This document shows, one piece after another, positions 54,721 to 63,223 of a stretch of DNA of 64,000 bases. Each line of letters opens with the position of its first letter. Position 1 is the stretch's first letter. A program made the translations under genes and the position numbers. The stretch is from Treponema denticola (lineage in GTDB: Bacteria; Spirochaetota; Spirochaetia; Treponematales; Treponemataceae): positions 62,001 through 126,000 of the forward strand of contig NZ_CP051302.1 of the NCBI RefSeq assembly GCF_024181405.1, in the 5' to 3' direction. The notes beneath the pieces were generated by a model. That model did not search any database, had not been told where the DNA came from, and worked only from the letters and a program-made list of their open reading frames with translations.

Positions 54721-55635
54721 TTATAAGGACTTTATTTCTTCAATACTTAATCCTGTAGCTTTTGCGATAACTTCCACGGCAAAACCCATTTCTGTTAAGT
54801 TTCTAGCAGTTTCAAGTTTGTTTTGGTGAGCCCCATCGGCAAAGCCTTGTTGGATACCTTCTTGTCTCCCTTTTAGTTCGCCTTGCAATATACCTACTTC
54901 AATGCCTTGTCGATAGCCTTCACTTATACATGAAGCCTTGTCGTGTTCATATTTCATGCGGGATTCATATAGCCATTTATCCCTAGGACTCATTTCCATT
55001 ACTTCTATCGCCGCATTTGCCTTTCTCATCATCTGTGATTCTTGTTCTAACATTTTTCTTACCTCCGGATTATCAGTTTCGATAAATTTAAGCCAATTTA
55101 ATAAGCGTTTAGCTTTATAATCTTTATATTGACCTTCTTTTAAGAGTCTTGCCTTTTCAAGGTTCAATATATGAATTTCAAGTTTTGAAACTAAAGGCTC
55201 TTTTGTATCTTTTTCTAAAACAAGATATTTGTTATGCAAACGCTTATTTTTATTAAAGCCTTTTCCTATCAAGTTTATTGTAATACACTTTGGCAGTTTT
55301 GTATAGTCTTGACCTTGTTTTATACCCTCATTATACATCTTAGACCAATAATATAAGGTCCTTTCAGGAAAATCAAAATACCAACTGTTTTGAATTTCAA
55401 TATCTACAAAAGTTCCATCTTTTAGTCTTAACTTGATATCCAAGATACCTAGCTTTTCACTTAAAAACTCTTTATGAAACTCCTTATCGAGAAGTTCCAA
55501 ACCTGCGATATCCTCAGGCGGAATGTCTAAGATACACTCCAGTAAATCCTGTAGTACGTCCTTGTTTTCTTCCACTCCGAATACTTTTTTAAAAGCGTAG
55601 TCGTTGCGGAGAGTTATTTTAAATAATTTTTCCAT
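54721..55635 (-). CDS. Rpn-family PD-(D/E)XK nuclease / transposase-like protein, intact
   Basis: 304 residues. N-terminal domain: FKITLRNDYAFKKVFGVEEN, then the nuclease core GILDIKLRLKDGTFVDIEIQ (Asp and ExQ motif) and FPERTLYYWSKMYNEGIKQG. The C-terminal half is helical with a repeated Gly-Gln pattern (GILQGELKGRQEGIQQGF), typical of Rpn proteins, which promote RecA-independent recombination. It is the intact paralogue of the gene split by the Mu-like element; upstream DNA is also shared. Divergent from lon. Confidence 0.88.
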   Translation of the reverse strand: MEKLFKITLRNDYAFKKVFGVEENKDVLQDLLECILDIPPEDIAGLELLDKEFHKEFLSEKLGILDIKLRLKDGTFVDIEIQNSWYFDFPERTLYYWSKMYNEGIKQGQDYTKLPKCITINLIGKGFNKNKRLHNKYLVLEKDTKEPLVSKLEIHILNLEKARLLKEGQYKDYKAKRLLNWLKFIETDNPEVRKMLEQESQMMRKANAAIEVMEMSPRDKWLYESRMKYEHDKASCISEGYRQGIEVGILQGELKGRQEGIQQGFADGAHQNKLETARNLTEMGFAVEVIAKATGLSIEEIKSL

Positions 55636-55758
55636 AACTAAGCCTCGCTAATAATTTTTTTTTAAAAAATTCCCCCTTTCATAATTATTATAGAAATTGT
55701 TTGTAATAGATAGCAAAATTTGAAAAAAAAGATTGACATTTAATAATCTCTTTTCCGA

Positions 55759-55787
55759 TTGACTTTTTTTTAAATTATTGAGATATT
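55759..55787 (+). promoter_or_regulatory. Promoter of lon
   Basis: TTGACT, 17 bases, GATATT. The -10 box ends 6 bases before the ATG at 55794, with no ribosome site, so transcription should start at or next to the start codon. No CIRCE element was seen. Confidence 0.6.
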
Positions 55788-55793
55788 TAAAGA

Positions 55794-58169
55794 ATGAGTG
55801 ATAAAAAAGAAATTGTTCCGATAGAAAGCTTACTGCCGCAAAAGTTGAATATTGTCCCTTTGAGCGGCAGGCCGATTTTTCCCGGCATTTTTACGCCGCT
55901 TTTAATTAATGCCCCCGAAGACATAAAGTCAATCGAAGATGCCTATGCGGGCGACGGTTTTATAGGGCTTACCCTTCTTAAAAACAATATAGAACACCCT
56001 CAAGCCAAGGACTTGTACAAGGTGGGCTGTGCCGCAAAAATCGTGCGTAAGATAAATCTGCCCGACGGCGGGCTCAACGTTTTTATAGCCACTCAAAAAC
56101 GCTTTAAGATACGCAAAACCGTCAACGATACAAATCCCATAGTCGTAGCCGTTCAATATCTGGATGATGAAGAAGAAAAAAGCCATGAGGTGGAAGCTCT
56201 TACCAGAGCCCTCATAAGCGAAATGAAGCAGCTTTCTGAAAACAATCCCCTGTTCTCCGAAGAGATGCGGCTCAATATGATCAATATTGACCATCCCGGA
56301 AAAATAGCCGACTTTATCGCAAGTATCTTAAACATTCAAAAAGAAGATCAGCAAAAGATTCTTGAAACCTTAAACGTAAAAAAGAGAATGGAAGAAGTTT
56401 TTGTTCACATTAAAAAAGAACAAGAACTTTTACAGGTTCAGCGCAAGATACAGGATGACCTTAATATGCGTGTCGAAAAAAATCAGCGCGATTATTTTTT
56501 AAGGGAAGAACTTAAATCCATTAAAGAAGAATTGGGGCTGACCACGGATCCTAAGACCAATGAAGAAGAAAATTTTGCAAAGAGGATAGAAGAGTTTCAG
56601 TTTACCGGAGAAGTAAAAGAGGTTGTGGACTCAGAGTTTGAAAAATTTAAGATGCTCGACCCCTATTCTTCCGAATACATAGTTACCCGCAATTATTTGG
56701 AAACCATTCTTTCACTTCCGTGGAAAAATTCGGAGCCGGAAGAATACGATATTGCAAAAGCTCAAAAGATTTTAAATAAGGATCACTACGGGCTTGAAGA
56801 TGTAAAAACCCGAATAATAGAATACCTTTCCGTGCGTAAATTAAAGAAGGACACCAAGGGTTCGATCATTCTTTTGTTGGGCCCGCCCGGTGTAGGTAAA
56901 ACGAGCGTCGGAATGTCCATAGCCAGAGCTATGTCTAAGCCCTTCTTTAGGTTTTCGGTCGGAGGCATGAGGGATGAGGCCGAAATAAAGGGGCACCGAA
57001 GAACCTACATAGGAGCCATGCCCGGTAAAATCCTTCAGGGCTTAAAGATAGTAAAAACCAATTCTCCCGTTTTTATGATAGACGAGGTCGATAAGATGGG
57101 GCAAAGCTATCAGGGCGACCCTTCAAGTGCTCTCCTCGAAGTTCTAGACCCCGAGCAAAATATAAACTTTAGAGACCACTATTTGGATTTGCCCTTCGAC
57201 CTTTCCAACATAGTTTTTATCCTCACGGCAAACACCCTCGATTCCATTCCACGCCCTCTCTTGGATAGGGCCGAGGTGATAAAGCTTTCTGGCTACATCG
57301 ATTCCGAAAAGGTTCAGATAGCAAAAAAACACCTTATTCCGAAAAGCCTTGAAAAGCATGGTCTTAAAAAGAATCAGGTAGTCTACAGTCAGGATATGCT
57401 CCTTTATATTGCAAACTCTTACGCAAGGGAAGCCGGCGTGCGCAACTTTGAAAAGAAGCTGGATAAGATTCACCGCAAGGTTGCAACCGAAATTGTAAAC
57501 GGTAAAAGAAAAGAAGACGAAAAGCTGACTGTAACAAAGGCCGACATTGAAAAGATGCTTGGCAAGGTTATCTTCCGCGATGATGATATTAAAAAGGCCG
57601 ACGTCCCCGGTACCTCGATAGGTCTTGCATGGACATCTATGGGCGGAGATACTCTTTTGATAGAAACTGCATCTATGCTTGGAAAGGGCGGCTTTAAACT
57701 CACAGGCCAAGCCGGAAACGTTATGAAAGAATCCGCAGGCATAGCCCTTTCATGGACTCGAATGTTTTCCGTAGACCAAAAAATAAAAAAACCGGACTGG
57801 TTCGAAAAAAATATAATACACCTTCACCTGCCGGAAGGGGCTACCCCCAAGGACGGCCCATCCGCAGGTATCACTATGGCCACAGCTCTTTTATCGCTTT
57901 TTTCAGGGAAAACCATCAAGCCTAAACTTGCCATGACCGGAGAGCTTTCGCTTACAGGACAAGTTCTTGCCATAGGCGGCCTAAAAGAAAAAACAATCGC
58001 CGCCCGCCGCAACGGAATAAAGGAAGTCATCATTCCTCAGGCTAACACAAGAGACTTGGACGAAATCCCCGAATACATTAAAAAGGGCATTAAGTTCTAC
58101 CCCGTAAGCCATGTTGAAGAAGTCTTGGACATAGCCTTTAGGGGTGCGCTGACGAAGAAAAAACGATAG
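55794..58169 (+). CDS. lon: ATP-dependent protease Lon
   Basis: 791 residues, full length. N-terminal substrate domain (LPQKLNIVPLSGRPIFPGIF), coiled linker, AAA+ module with Walker A LLGPPGVGKTSVGMS near residue 362 and Walker B PVFMIDEVDKMG, then the S16 protease domain. The catalytic Ser is in PKDGPSAGITMATALLS and the Lys in GGLKEKTIAARRNGIKEVI. Degrades damaged and regulatory proteins. It stands alone, divergent from the Rpn gene. Confidence 0.97.
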   Translation: MSDKKEIVPIESLLPQKLNIVPLSGRPIFPGIFTPLLINAPEDIKSIEDAYAGDGFIGLTLLKNNIEHPQAKDLYKVGCAAKIVRKINLPDGGLNVFIATQKRFKIRKTVNDTNPIVVAVQYLDDEEEKSHEVEALTRALISEMKQLSENNPLFSEEMRLNMINIDHPGKIADFIASILNIQKEDQQKILETLNVKKRMEEVFVHIKKEQELLQVQRKIQDDLNMRVEKNQRDYFLREELKSIKEELGLTTDPKTNEEENFAKRIEEFQFTGEVKEVVDSEFEKFKMLDPYSSEYIVTRNYLETILSLPWKNSEPEEYDIAKAQKILNKDHYGLEDVKTRIIEYLSVRKLKKDTKGSIILLLGPPGVGKTSVGMSIARAMSKPFFRFSVGGMRDEAEIKGHRRTYIGAMPGKILQGLKIVKTNSPVFMIDEVDKMGQSYQGDPSSALLEVLDPEQNINFRDHYLDLPFDLSNIVFILTANTLDSIPRPLLDRAEVIKLSGYIDSEKVQIAKKHLIPKSLEKHGLKKNQVVYSQDMLLYIANSYAREAGVRNFEKKLDKIHRKVATEIVNGKRKEDEKLTVTKADIEKMLGKVIFRDDDIKKADVPGTSIGLAWTSMGGDTLLIETASMLGKGGFKLTGQAGNVMKESAGIALSWTRMFSVDQKIKKPDWFEKNIIHLHLPEGATPKDGPSAGITMATALLSLFSGKTIKPKLAMTGELSLTGQVLAIGGLKEKTIAARRNGIKEVIIPQANTRDLDEIPEYIKKGIKFYPVSHVEEVLDIAFRGALTKKKR

Positions 58170-58178
58170 ACGAGCGGA

Positions 58179-58196
58179 TTTTAAGTATACTTAAAA
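58179..58196. promoter_or_regulatory. Perfect 18-bp palindrome downstream of lon
   Basis: TTTTAAGTA followed directly by TACTTAAAA. It could be a weak terminator or a protein-binding site in front of the HigBA genes. It marks roughly where AT-rich accessory DNA begins. Confidence 0.4.
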
Positions 58197-58284
58197 ATAA
58201 ACTGTAAAATAGTTTTGGTTTGGAAATGAAATCTATTAGATATAGCTACTTGACAGATATATCTTAATAACAGATGATATAATT

Positions 58285-58566
58285 ATGATTAAATCGTTTG
58301 CAGATTCAGAGACAGAAAAAATCTGGAAAGGCAATAAATCACCTAAGCTTCCGCCTGAAATACATAAGAGAGCTTTTGCTAAATTATTGATAATTAATTC
58401 GGCGGAAAAAGAGGATGATCTAAGGATTCCTCCGGGAAATAGATTTGAACATCTTCTTGGAGATTTAAAGGACTATTGTTCAATAAGAATAAATAGTCAA
58501 TGGAGAATACAGTTTAAGTTTCTAAACAATGAAGCTTATGAAGTACAGATTGTGGATTACCACTAA
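58285..58566 (+). CDS. higB: HigB-type toxin
   Basis: 93 residues. MIKSFADSETEKIWKGNKSP and the core DLKDYCSIRINSQWRIQFKF are diagnostic for HigB, a RelE-fold, ribosome-dependent mRNA interferase. Arg and Trp of SQWRI are in place. Toxin-first order with the antitoxin 13 bases downstream is typical for higBA. A TTGACA lies 29 bases before the ATG. Confidence 0.93.
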   Translation: MIKSFADSETEKIWKGNKSPKLPPEIHKRAFAKLLIINSAEKEDDLRIPPGNRFEHLLGDLKDYCSIRINSQWRIQFKFLNNEAYEVQIVDYH

Positions 58567-58579
58567 ACGGAGGTGTGTC

Positions 58580-58879
58580 ATGGATAAAAGATTTGAATTA
58601 CCGACAGTTGGTGAAATTTTACTAGAAGAGTTCCTCGAACCTTTAAATATTACTCCGTATAGACTTTCAAAAGATTTAGGTGTTTCTTCCAGTTCAATTT
58701 TGGATTTAGTTCACGGAAAAAGAAAAATAACTGTTGAAATGGCTTTGAGACTTTCTAAATATTTTGGGACGACTTCTAAGTTCTGGCTTAATATGCAGAA
58801 TGAATTGGATTTAAGGGAAGCAGAGTTAAAACTCGTAAATGATTTAGAGAAAATTCCAAATTGTAAGCAGATGGCATAA
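58580..58879 (+). CDS. higA: HigA-type antitoxin
   Basis: 99 residues from the ATG at 58580, preceded by GGAGG at 6 bases. XRE helix-turn-helix: TPYRLSKDLGVSSSSILDLVHGKRKIT, then LSKYFGTTSKFWLNMQNELDL, characteristic of the HigA/VapA subgroup. It neutralises HigB and represses the operon. A candidate attC site begins at its stop codon. Confidence 0.92.
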   Translation: MDKRFELPTVGEILLEEFLEPLNITPYRLSKDLGVSSSSILDLVHGKRKITVEMALRLSKYFGTTSKFWLNMQNELDLREAELKLVNDLEKIPNCKQMA

Positions 58880-58887
58880 CACTCTTC

Positions 58888-58937
58888 TTCAACACTGACA
58901 TTGCGGACAAGCCGCAAATGCAACTTAAGCGTTAGGT
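58888..58937 (+). repeat. Candidate integron attC (59-base-element-like) site
   Basis: A hairpin CATTGCGG / CCGCAAATG with one bulged A and a 5-base loop lies between AACACT (58891) and the core-site match GTTAGGT (58931-58937, fits GTTRRRY). Bulged bases in a folded arm are typical of attC. The 5' RYYYAAC box is imperfect. No integrase gene is in the window. Confidence 0.55.
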
Positions 58938-58977
58938 ATATGAACAACCCTCACTGTGGCACATGGAGTGGGAAAAG

Positions 58978-59802
58978 ATGTTAGAAAAAAAAGTAATTAC
59001 AATAAATAAAAATAAAATAAATATTGATTTCTCTGAATTAGAAAAAGAAATTAATAATTCAAAAATATCGTCAAAAGAATTATTCGAAGTTGTTAATGTG
59101 GAAACAACAATGGAACCGGTAAGTAATGAATTAATAATTTTTAAAGATAATAAATGTATAGCAAATTATATAATTGAATCCGGAAATAAAAGTAATTTTT
59201 CAAGTCTGAAATTTCTTCATTTATGCATCCGGATCTTAAATAATTTTGGTCTGGTGATCGATGGCGAAATTGATGATAGTCCATTTAAAACAGAAAAGAA
59301 AATTAATCAGATAGACGGAATAAGATTTCAGCCGGTTTTATTAAATGCATATAATAATGATAATCCGGAAAATAAGGGAATGGGATTATTCAGCAGAGGC
59401 TTACATTTTTCGGGATTTATAACTCCTTCAAATTTCAGATTATGCTGCATTTGCGATGAATGCAAAAAAAGTTTTAATATTCATAGTTACCATGCAGGAA
59501 ATGGTTATTTCCAGTATTTTTATTCAGATGATGGCAGCGAAACTTTAATGGTTCCTTATGATGCAATTAAAGATATGCCTGGTCAGTTATGTAAAAATAT
59601 TTCAGAAGAATCAGTAAAAAGAATTGATTCTCAATTAGAAAAAAAAGGATATGGAAGATTTAAATTTTACAATCCTTTTAGATGTCCCTATTGTAAAGCT
59701 CCATATATTGATTTTCAAAAACATCCGGAAATAAGAGAATATGAATATTATGCAAATGTATTTTTGAATAAAGAAATGATAGAATATAAGGATAAAAAAT
59801 GA
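58978..59802 (+). CDS. Unknown protein with two CxxC zinc-binding pairs
   Basis: 274 residues from ATG 58978 (GGAG 9 bases upstream; an in-frame ATG at 58963 would overlap that site). I recognise no family. The N-terminal 130 residues are an alpha/beta region without motifs. Then LCCICDEC near residue 160 and FRCPYCKAPY near 240 provide cysteine pairs spaced 80 residues apart, enough for one zinc site. Between them is a SYHAGNGYFQYFYSDDGSETL segment. Base composition is very low in GC. It follows the attC-like site, so it could be a cassette gene. Confidence 0.75.
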   Translation: MLEKKVITINKNKINIDFSELEKEINNSKISSKELFEVVNVETTMEPVSNELIIFKDNKCIANYIIESGNKSNFSSLKFLHLCIRILNNFGLVIDGEIDDSPFKTEKKINQIDGIRFQPVLLNAYNNDNPENKGMGLFSRGLHFSGFITPSNFRLCCICDECKKSFNIHSYHAGNGYFQYFYSDDGSETLMVPYDAIKDMPGQLCKNISEESVKRIDSQLEKKGYGRFKFYNPFRCPYCKAPYIDFQKHPEIREYEYYANVFLNKEMIEYKDKK

Positions 59803-59854
59803 AATCAACTGAAGTATATAAAACTATAAATCTAATAATTAAGGAAGGTTTTAA

Positions 59855-60904
59855 TTGAAGATGAATAAAAATATAATCGCAATTATTTACGCAGTTGCTG
59901 CAGCAGCTTTTTATGCATTAAATGTTCCTTGCTCCAAAATGCTCCTTCAAAATATTTCACCTGTATTTATGGCCGGGCTTCTTTATATTGGAGCAGGACT
60001 TGGTGTAGGAATTTTGTATTTATTCAATTTTAAAAAAGAGCAAAAATCTGAACGGCTTGGTAAAACTGATTTACCGTACACTTTGGGAATGATTGGTCTT
60101 GATATTGTAGCTCCAATTTTGTTAATGCTTGGGGTGAAATACGGAACTTCATCAAATGCATCTTTGCTTGGAAATTTTGAAATAGTAGCTACAGCATTAA
60201 TTGCATTGATTATATTCAAGGAAAAAGTGACATGGAGATTATGGCTTGCAATTCTTTTTATTACGGCTTCAAGTATAATTCTTTCGTTTGAAAATATTGA
60301 AGGATTAAATTTTTCCATAGGCTCTTTGTTTGTTCTTGGAGCAACAAGTTGCTGGGGATTGGAAAATAATTGTACCCGCAGAATGTCAGATAAAAGTACA
60401 TATCAGATTGTAACAATAAAAGGACTTTGTTCAGGATTTGGTTCGATAATTGTAGCTTTTGTTTCCGGTGAAATCGATTTTACTCTTAAATATATTCCTT
60501 TCGCATTATTGTTGGGATTTGTATCCTACGGATTAAGTATTTTTACATACATTCGTGCTCAAAAATACTTGGGTGCAGCTAAAACAAGTGCATATTATTC
60601 GATTGCACCATTTATAGGAACATTTTTGGCTTTTGTATTATTAAAAGAAAAAATATCAACTAAATATATATCGGCATTATTCGTAATGATTATAGGTACA
60701 GCCTTTGCCGTGTATGACACATTAATTAGAAAACATTTGCACGGACATAGGCATACATTTACACATACACATAACGGCATAACGCATACCCATACAATAT
60801 CCCATTCTCATTTACATAATCACTTTATTTCTGATTCAAAACATGGTCATCATCATAGCATTGAGGAATTAGAGAATGAATTGAAAAATGAGACAAGAAA
60901 ATAA
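59855..60904 (+). CDS. EamA/DMT-family transporter with histidine-rich tail
   Basis: 349 residues from the TTG at 59855, 6 bases after AGGAAGG; ATG 59861 is the alternative. Ten hydrophobic helices in two EamA halves (NVPCSKMLLQNISPVFMAGL; LGAAKTSAYYSIAPFIGTFLAF). The C-terminal 55 residues are cytosolic and contain 16 histidines in about 44 residues, in HxH runs such as THTHTISHSHLHNHF. DMT carriers export metabolites; a His-rich tail is more usual in Zn, Ni or Co transporters, so metal-linked transport or sensing is plausible (inference). AT-rich composition suggests transfer. Confidence 0.85.
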   Translation: MKMNKNIIAIIYAVAAAAFYALNVPCSKMLLQNISPVFMAGLLYIGAGLGVGILYLFNFKKEQKSERLGKTDLPYTLGMIGLDIVAPILLMLGVKYGTSSNASLLGNFEIVATALIALIIFKEKVTWRLWLAILFITASSIILSFENIEGLNFSIGSLFVLGATSCWGLENNCTRRMSDKSTYQIVTIKGLCSGFGSIIVAFVSGEIDFTLKYIPFALLLGFVSYGLSIFTYIRAQKYLGAAKTSAYYSIAPFIGTFLAFVLLKEKISTKYISALFVMIIGTAFAVYDTLIRKHLHGHRHTFTHTHNGITHTHTISHSHLHNHFISDSKHGHHHSIEELENELKNETRK

Positions 60905-60922
60905 AAAAAATCAAAAGTTCTA

Positions 60923-60951
60923 TTGACATTACAAGCGATTTATTGTATATT
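60923..60951 (+). promoter_or_regulatory. Promoter of the macrodomain-SirTM operon
   Basis: TTGACA, 17 bases, TATATT: a near-consensus sigma-70 promoter. Expected start of transcription is about 60958, inside the palindrome that follows. Confidence 0.8.
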
Positions 60952-60956
60952 ATAGC

Positions 60957-60993
60957 TGTAAGTTAATTAGAACAACAGTTCAAATAACTTACA
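60957..60993. promoter_or_regulatory. Palindromic operator at the transcription start
   Basis: Arms TGTAAGTTA and TAACTTACA match perfectly over 9 bp, enclosing an inner GAAC/GTTC pair. Position over the transcription start suits a repressor; the Rrf2-type regulator encoded third in the operon is the obvious candidate. Confidence 0.7.
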
Positions 60994-61000
60994 AAGACAC

Positions 61001-61019
61001 CGGGCAAAAGAGATGCCCG
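61001..61019 (+). promoter_or_regulatory. Leader hairpin before the macrodomain gene
   Basis: CGGGCA and TGCCCG pair around a 7-base loop. The ribosome site GAGAGGAA follows immediately, so the hairpin could influence translation. Confidence 0.45.
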
Positions 61020-61034
61020 AGAGGAATGTGAATT

Positions 61035-61856
61035 ATGACACAGACAGAGCGGAGGCGTTTTTTGATTGAATATCTTCTCGCAGAAAATTCACAATATAGA
61101 GGAGTGCAGATTCCTGAAAGTGAAACAGAGCAAAAATATCTTCTTCGCTCACTTGTGAATGTGCGTCATGCCGTTCCTGCGAGTGAAGAGTTTTTGCATA
61201 TTGAAGATGAGTATTTGCAGGAAGAAATTAAATTGCGCGGAATTACCGACATAGCGGATTTGGTTCCGGCTTGTGGTGATCTTTACATTTGGCGAGGCGA
61301 CATCACTACACTCAAAGTTGACGCAATCGTGAACGCAGCGAACAGCGGAATGACAGGCTGCTGGCAGCCCTGTCACTCCTGTATCGACAACTGCATACAC
61401 ACCTTTGCAGGAATAAGGCTCCGTGCCGCCTGCGATTCGATTATAAAAAAGCAAGGGCATGAGGAGCCGACGGGACAAGCAAAAATCACACCTGCGTTTA
61501 ATCTGCCGTGTAAGTTTGTGCTTCATACTGTAGGTCCGATTGCGGACGGACATCCTACTCAAACTGATTGCGATTTGCTTTCTTCATGTTATAAATCTTG
61601 TCTTGATTTGGCGCATGATAAGGGCCTTAAATCAATAGCGTTTTGCTGTATTTCAACAGGCGTTTTCGGTTTTCCGCAGGAGGAGGCGGCACAAATTGCG
61701 GTTGCTGCCGTCAGGGAATGGAAAGAAAAAAATGAGACATCAGGTTCAAGCCCGAACGTGACAGGAACTACCGGCGGGATGAAGGTTGTGTTTAATGTGT
61801 TCACTGAAAAAGATGAAGAAATTTATGAGAGGCTTTTGTATGACAGAGAAGATTGA
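61035..61856 (+). CDS. Zinc-containing macrodomain ADP-ribosyl hydrolase
   Basis: 273 residues. An N-terminal helical extension of about 80 residues precedes the macrodomain: LYIWRGDITTLKVDAIVNAANSGMTG (ADP-ribose loop) and ISTGVFGFPQEEAA. The inserted CHSCIDNCIH segment carries the Cys/His ligands of the Zn-macro subgroup seen beside SirTM sirtuins. It removes ADP-ribose from protein. It overlaps the sirtuin gene by 17 bases, so eraser and writer are made together. Confidence 0.92.
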   Translation: MTQTERRRFLIEYLLAENSQYRGVQIPESETEQKYLLRSLVNVRHAVPASEEFLHIEDEYLQEEIKLRGITDIADLVPACGDLYIWRGDITTLKVDAIVNAANSGMTGCWQPCHSCIDNCIHTFAGIRLRAACDSIIKKQGHEEPTGQAKITPAFNLPCKFVLHTVGPIADGHPTQTDCDLLSSCYKSCLDLAHDKGLKSIAFCCISTGVFGFPQEEAAQIAVAAVREWKEKNETSGSSPNVTGTTGGMKVVFNVFTEKDEEIYERLLYDRED

Positions 61857-62697
61857 GAAATTAAAACAGGTTCTTTCCGAAGCGGAAACAATTGTCATCG
61901 GTGCCGGAAGCGGGCTTTCCACTTCGGCAGGATTTACTTATTCCGGTGAACGGTTTGAAAAATATTTTTCGGATTTTGAGGTAAAATACGGTTTTCATGA
62001 TATGTATTCCGGAGGGTTCACTCCTTTTGAATCTCTCGAAGAGCATTGGGCATATTGGAGCCGTTATATTATGATAAACCGCTATATGGATCCGCCAAAA
62101 CCGGTTTATAAAGATTTGTTTTCGCTTGTGAAGGACAAGGATTATTTTGTGATCACAACAAATGTAGACCATTGCTTTCAAAAAGCCGGCTTTGACAAGA
62201 ACCGGCTATTTTACACGCAGGGCGACTACGGATTGTTTCAATGCAGCGAGCCGTGTCATGAGGAAACTTATGACAACGAAAAACAAATCCGAGCAATGTG
62301 GGAATTTCGCAATGAAATGAAAGTTCCGACAGAACTTGTTCCCCGTTGTCCTGTTTGCGGAAAGCCGATGAGCATGAATCTTAGGGCAGACCACACTTTT
62401 GTAACGGATAAAGGTTGGTACAAGGCATCAAAACAATATGAAAAGTTTTTGCAAACTCGGAATATAATAAAAAACGGTGAACAGGAAGGCGACGGAAAAG
62501 TTTTGTTCTTTGAACTCGGCGTCGGCGGAAACACACCCGGAATCATAAAGTATCCGTTTTGGCAGATGACCGAAAAAAATCCGAATGCGGGTTATGCTTG
62601 CATCAATTTTGGAGAAGCCGTTGTGCCGCTCAAAATAGAAGAGCAATCTATCTGTATCAATGACGATATTGGCGAAGTCTTAAAGAAAATGGTATAA
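61840..62697 (+). CDS. SirTM-class sirtuin, protein ADP-ribosyltransferase
   Basis: 285 residues from ATG 61840 (GAGAGG 7 bases upstream). NAD-binding GAGSGLSTSAGFTYSG, then TTNVDHCFQKAGF, and FYTQGDYGLFQC. In deacylase sirtuins the last motif has the catalytic His; here it is Gln (near residue 127), as known for SirTM enzymes, which ADP-ribosylate rather than deacylate. Zinc ligands are CSEPC and CPVC. The usual partner genes, GcvH-L and a lipoate ligase, are not adjacent, so the protein substrate is unknown here. Confidence 0.92.
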   Translation: MTEKIEKLKQVLSEAETIVIGAGSGLSTSAGFTYSGERFEKYFSDFEVKYGFHDMYSGGFTPFESLEEHWAYWSRYIMINRYMDPPKPVYKDLFSLVKDKDYFVITTNVDHCFQKAGFDKNRLFYTQGDYGLFQCSEPCHEETYDNEKQIRAMWEFRNEMKVPTELVPRCPVCGKPMSMNLRADHTFVTDKGWYKASKQYEKFLQTRNIIKNGEQEGDGKVLFFELGVGGNTPGIIKYPFWQMTEKNPNAGYACINFGEAVVPLKIEEQSICINDDIGEVLKKMV

Positions 62698-62705
62698 TTG
62701 GGAAT

Positions 62706-63125
62706 ATGAAAATAAGTATTCGTTTTACGGCAGCGGTACATACTCTTTTGTGTATCCGGTATTTTGAAAAAGATATGCGTGTTACTTCGGATTTTATTTC
62801 TGCAAGCACAGGCGTAAATGCCGTTATCATAAGAAAAATTTTGCTTCAGTTACAAAAAGCGGGACTTGTGGAAACTGCCGCAGGGGTCGGCGGGTCGCAC
62901 TTGGCTCAAGCAGCAGATAAAATAACGCTTCTCGATGTTTACAACGCAATCAATGAGGGAGAGGAAGAGAGGGATATTTTTAATTTTCATCCTAATCCGA
63001 ATTCTAAATGTCCTGTGGGAAGTAAAATTCATCTTGTGCTTGATGCTAAATTGGATGATGCCCAAAAAGCAATGAAGGATTCGCTTAACAAAACAACTAT
63101 TGCCGATTTAAGTAAAGATATCTAA
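62706..63125 (+). CDS. Rrf2-family transcription regulator
   Basis: 139 residues. N-terminal winged helix: KISIRFTAAVHTLLCIRYF, VTSDFISASTGVNAVIIRKILLQLQKAGLVETAAG. It resembles YwnA-type members rather than IscR: only one cysteine (SKCPVG), so no Fe-S cluster. Eight bases downstream of the sirtuin stop, with TATAAT (62693-62698) ending 7 bases before the ATG, so it may also have its own leaderless transcript. Likely controls the operon. Confidence 0.88.
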   Translation: MKISIRFTAAVHTLLCIRYFEKDMRVTSDFISASTGVNAVIIRKILLQLQKAGLVETAAGVGGSHLAQAADKITLLDVYNAINEGEEERDIFNFHPNPNSKCPVGSKIHLVLDAKLDDAQKAMKDSLNKTTIADLSKDI

Positions 63126-63162
63126 CATTCACAAAATAAAATAATGTTAATAATTCTCATCA

Positions 63163-63192
63163 TTGACTAATTATAAGCATTTATGATAATAT
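63163..63192 (+). promoter_or_regulatory. Promoter of yedF
   Basis: TTGACT, 18 bases, TAATAT, about 30 bases upstream of the start. The ribosome site GTGAGG follows. Confidence 0.55.
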
Positions 63193-63223
63193 ATCTAAAA
63201 ATTTAATATATTGTGAGGTTGTT

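Noticed and set aside
58878..58940. Full integron array
   Set aside because: Only one attC-like structure was seen, with no second attC, attI or integrase gene.
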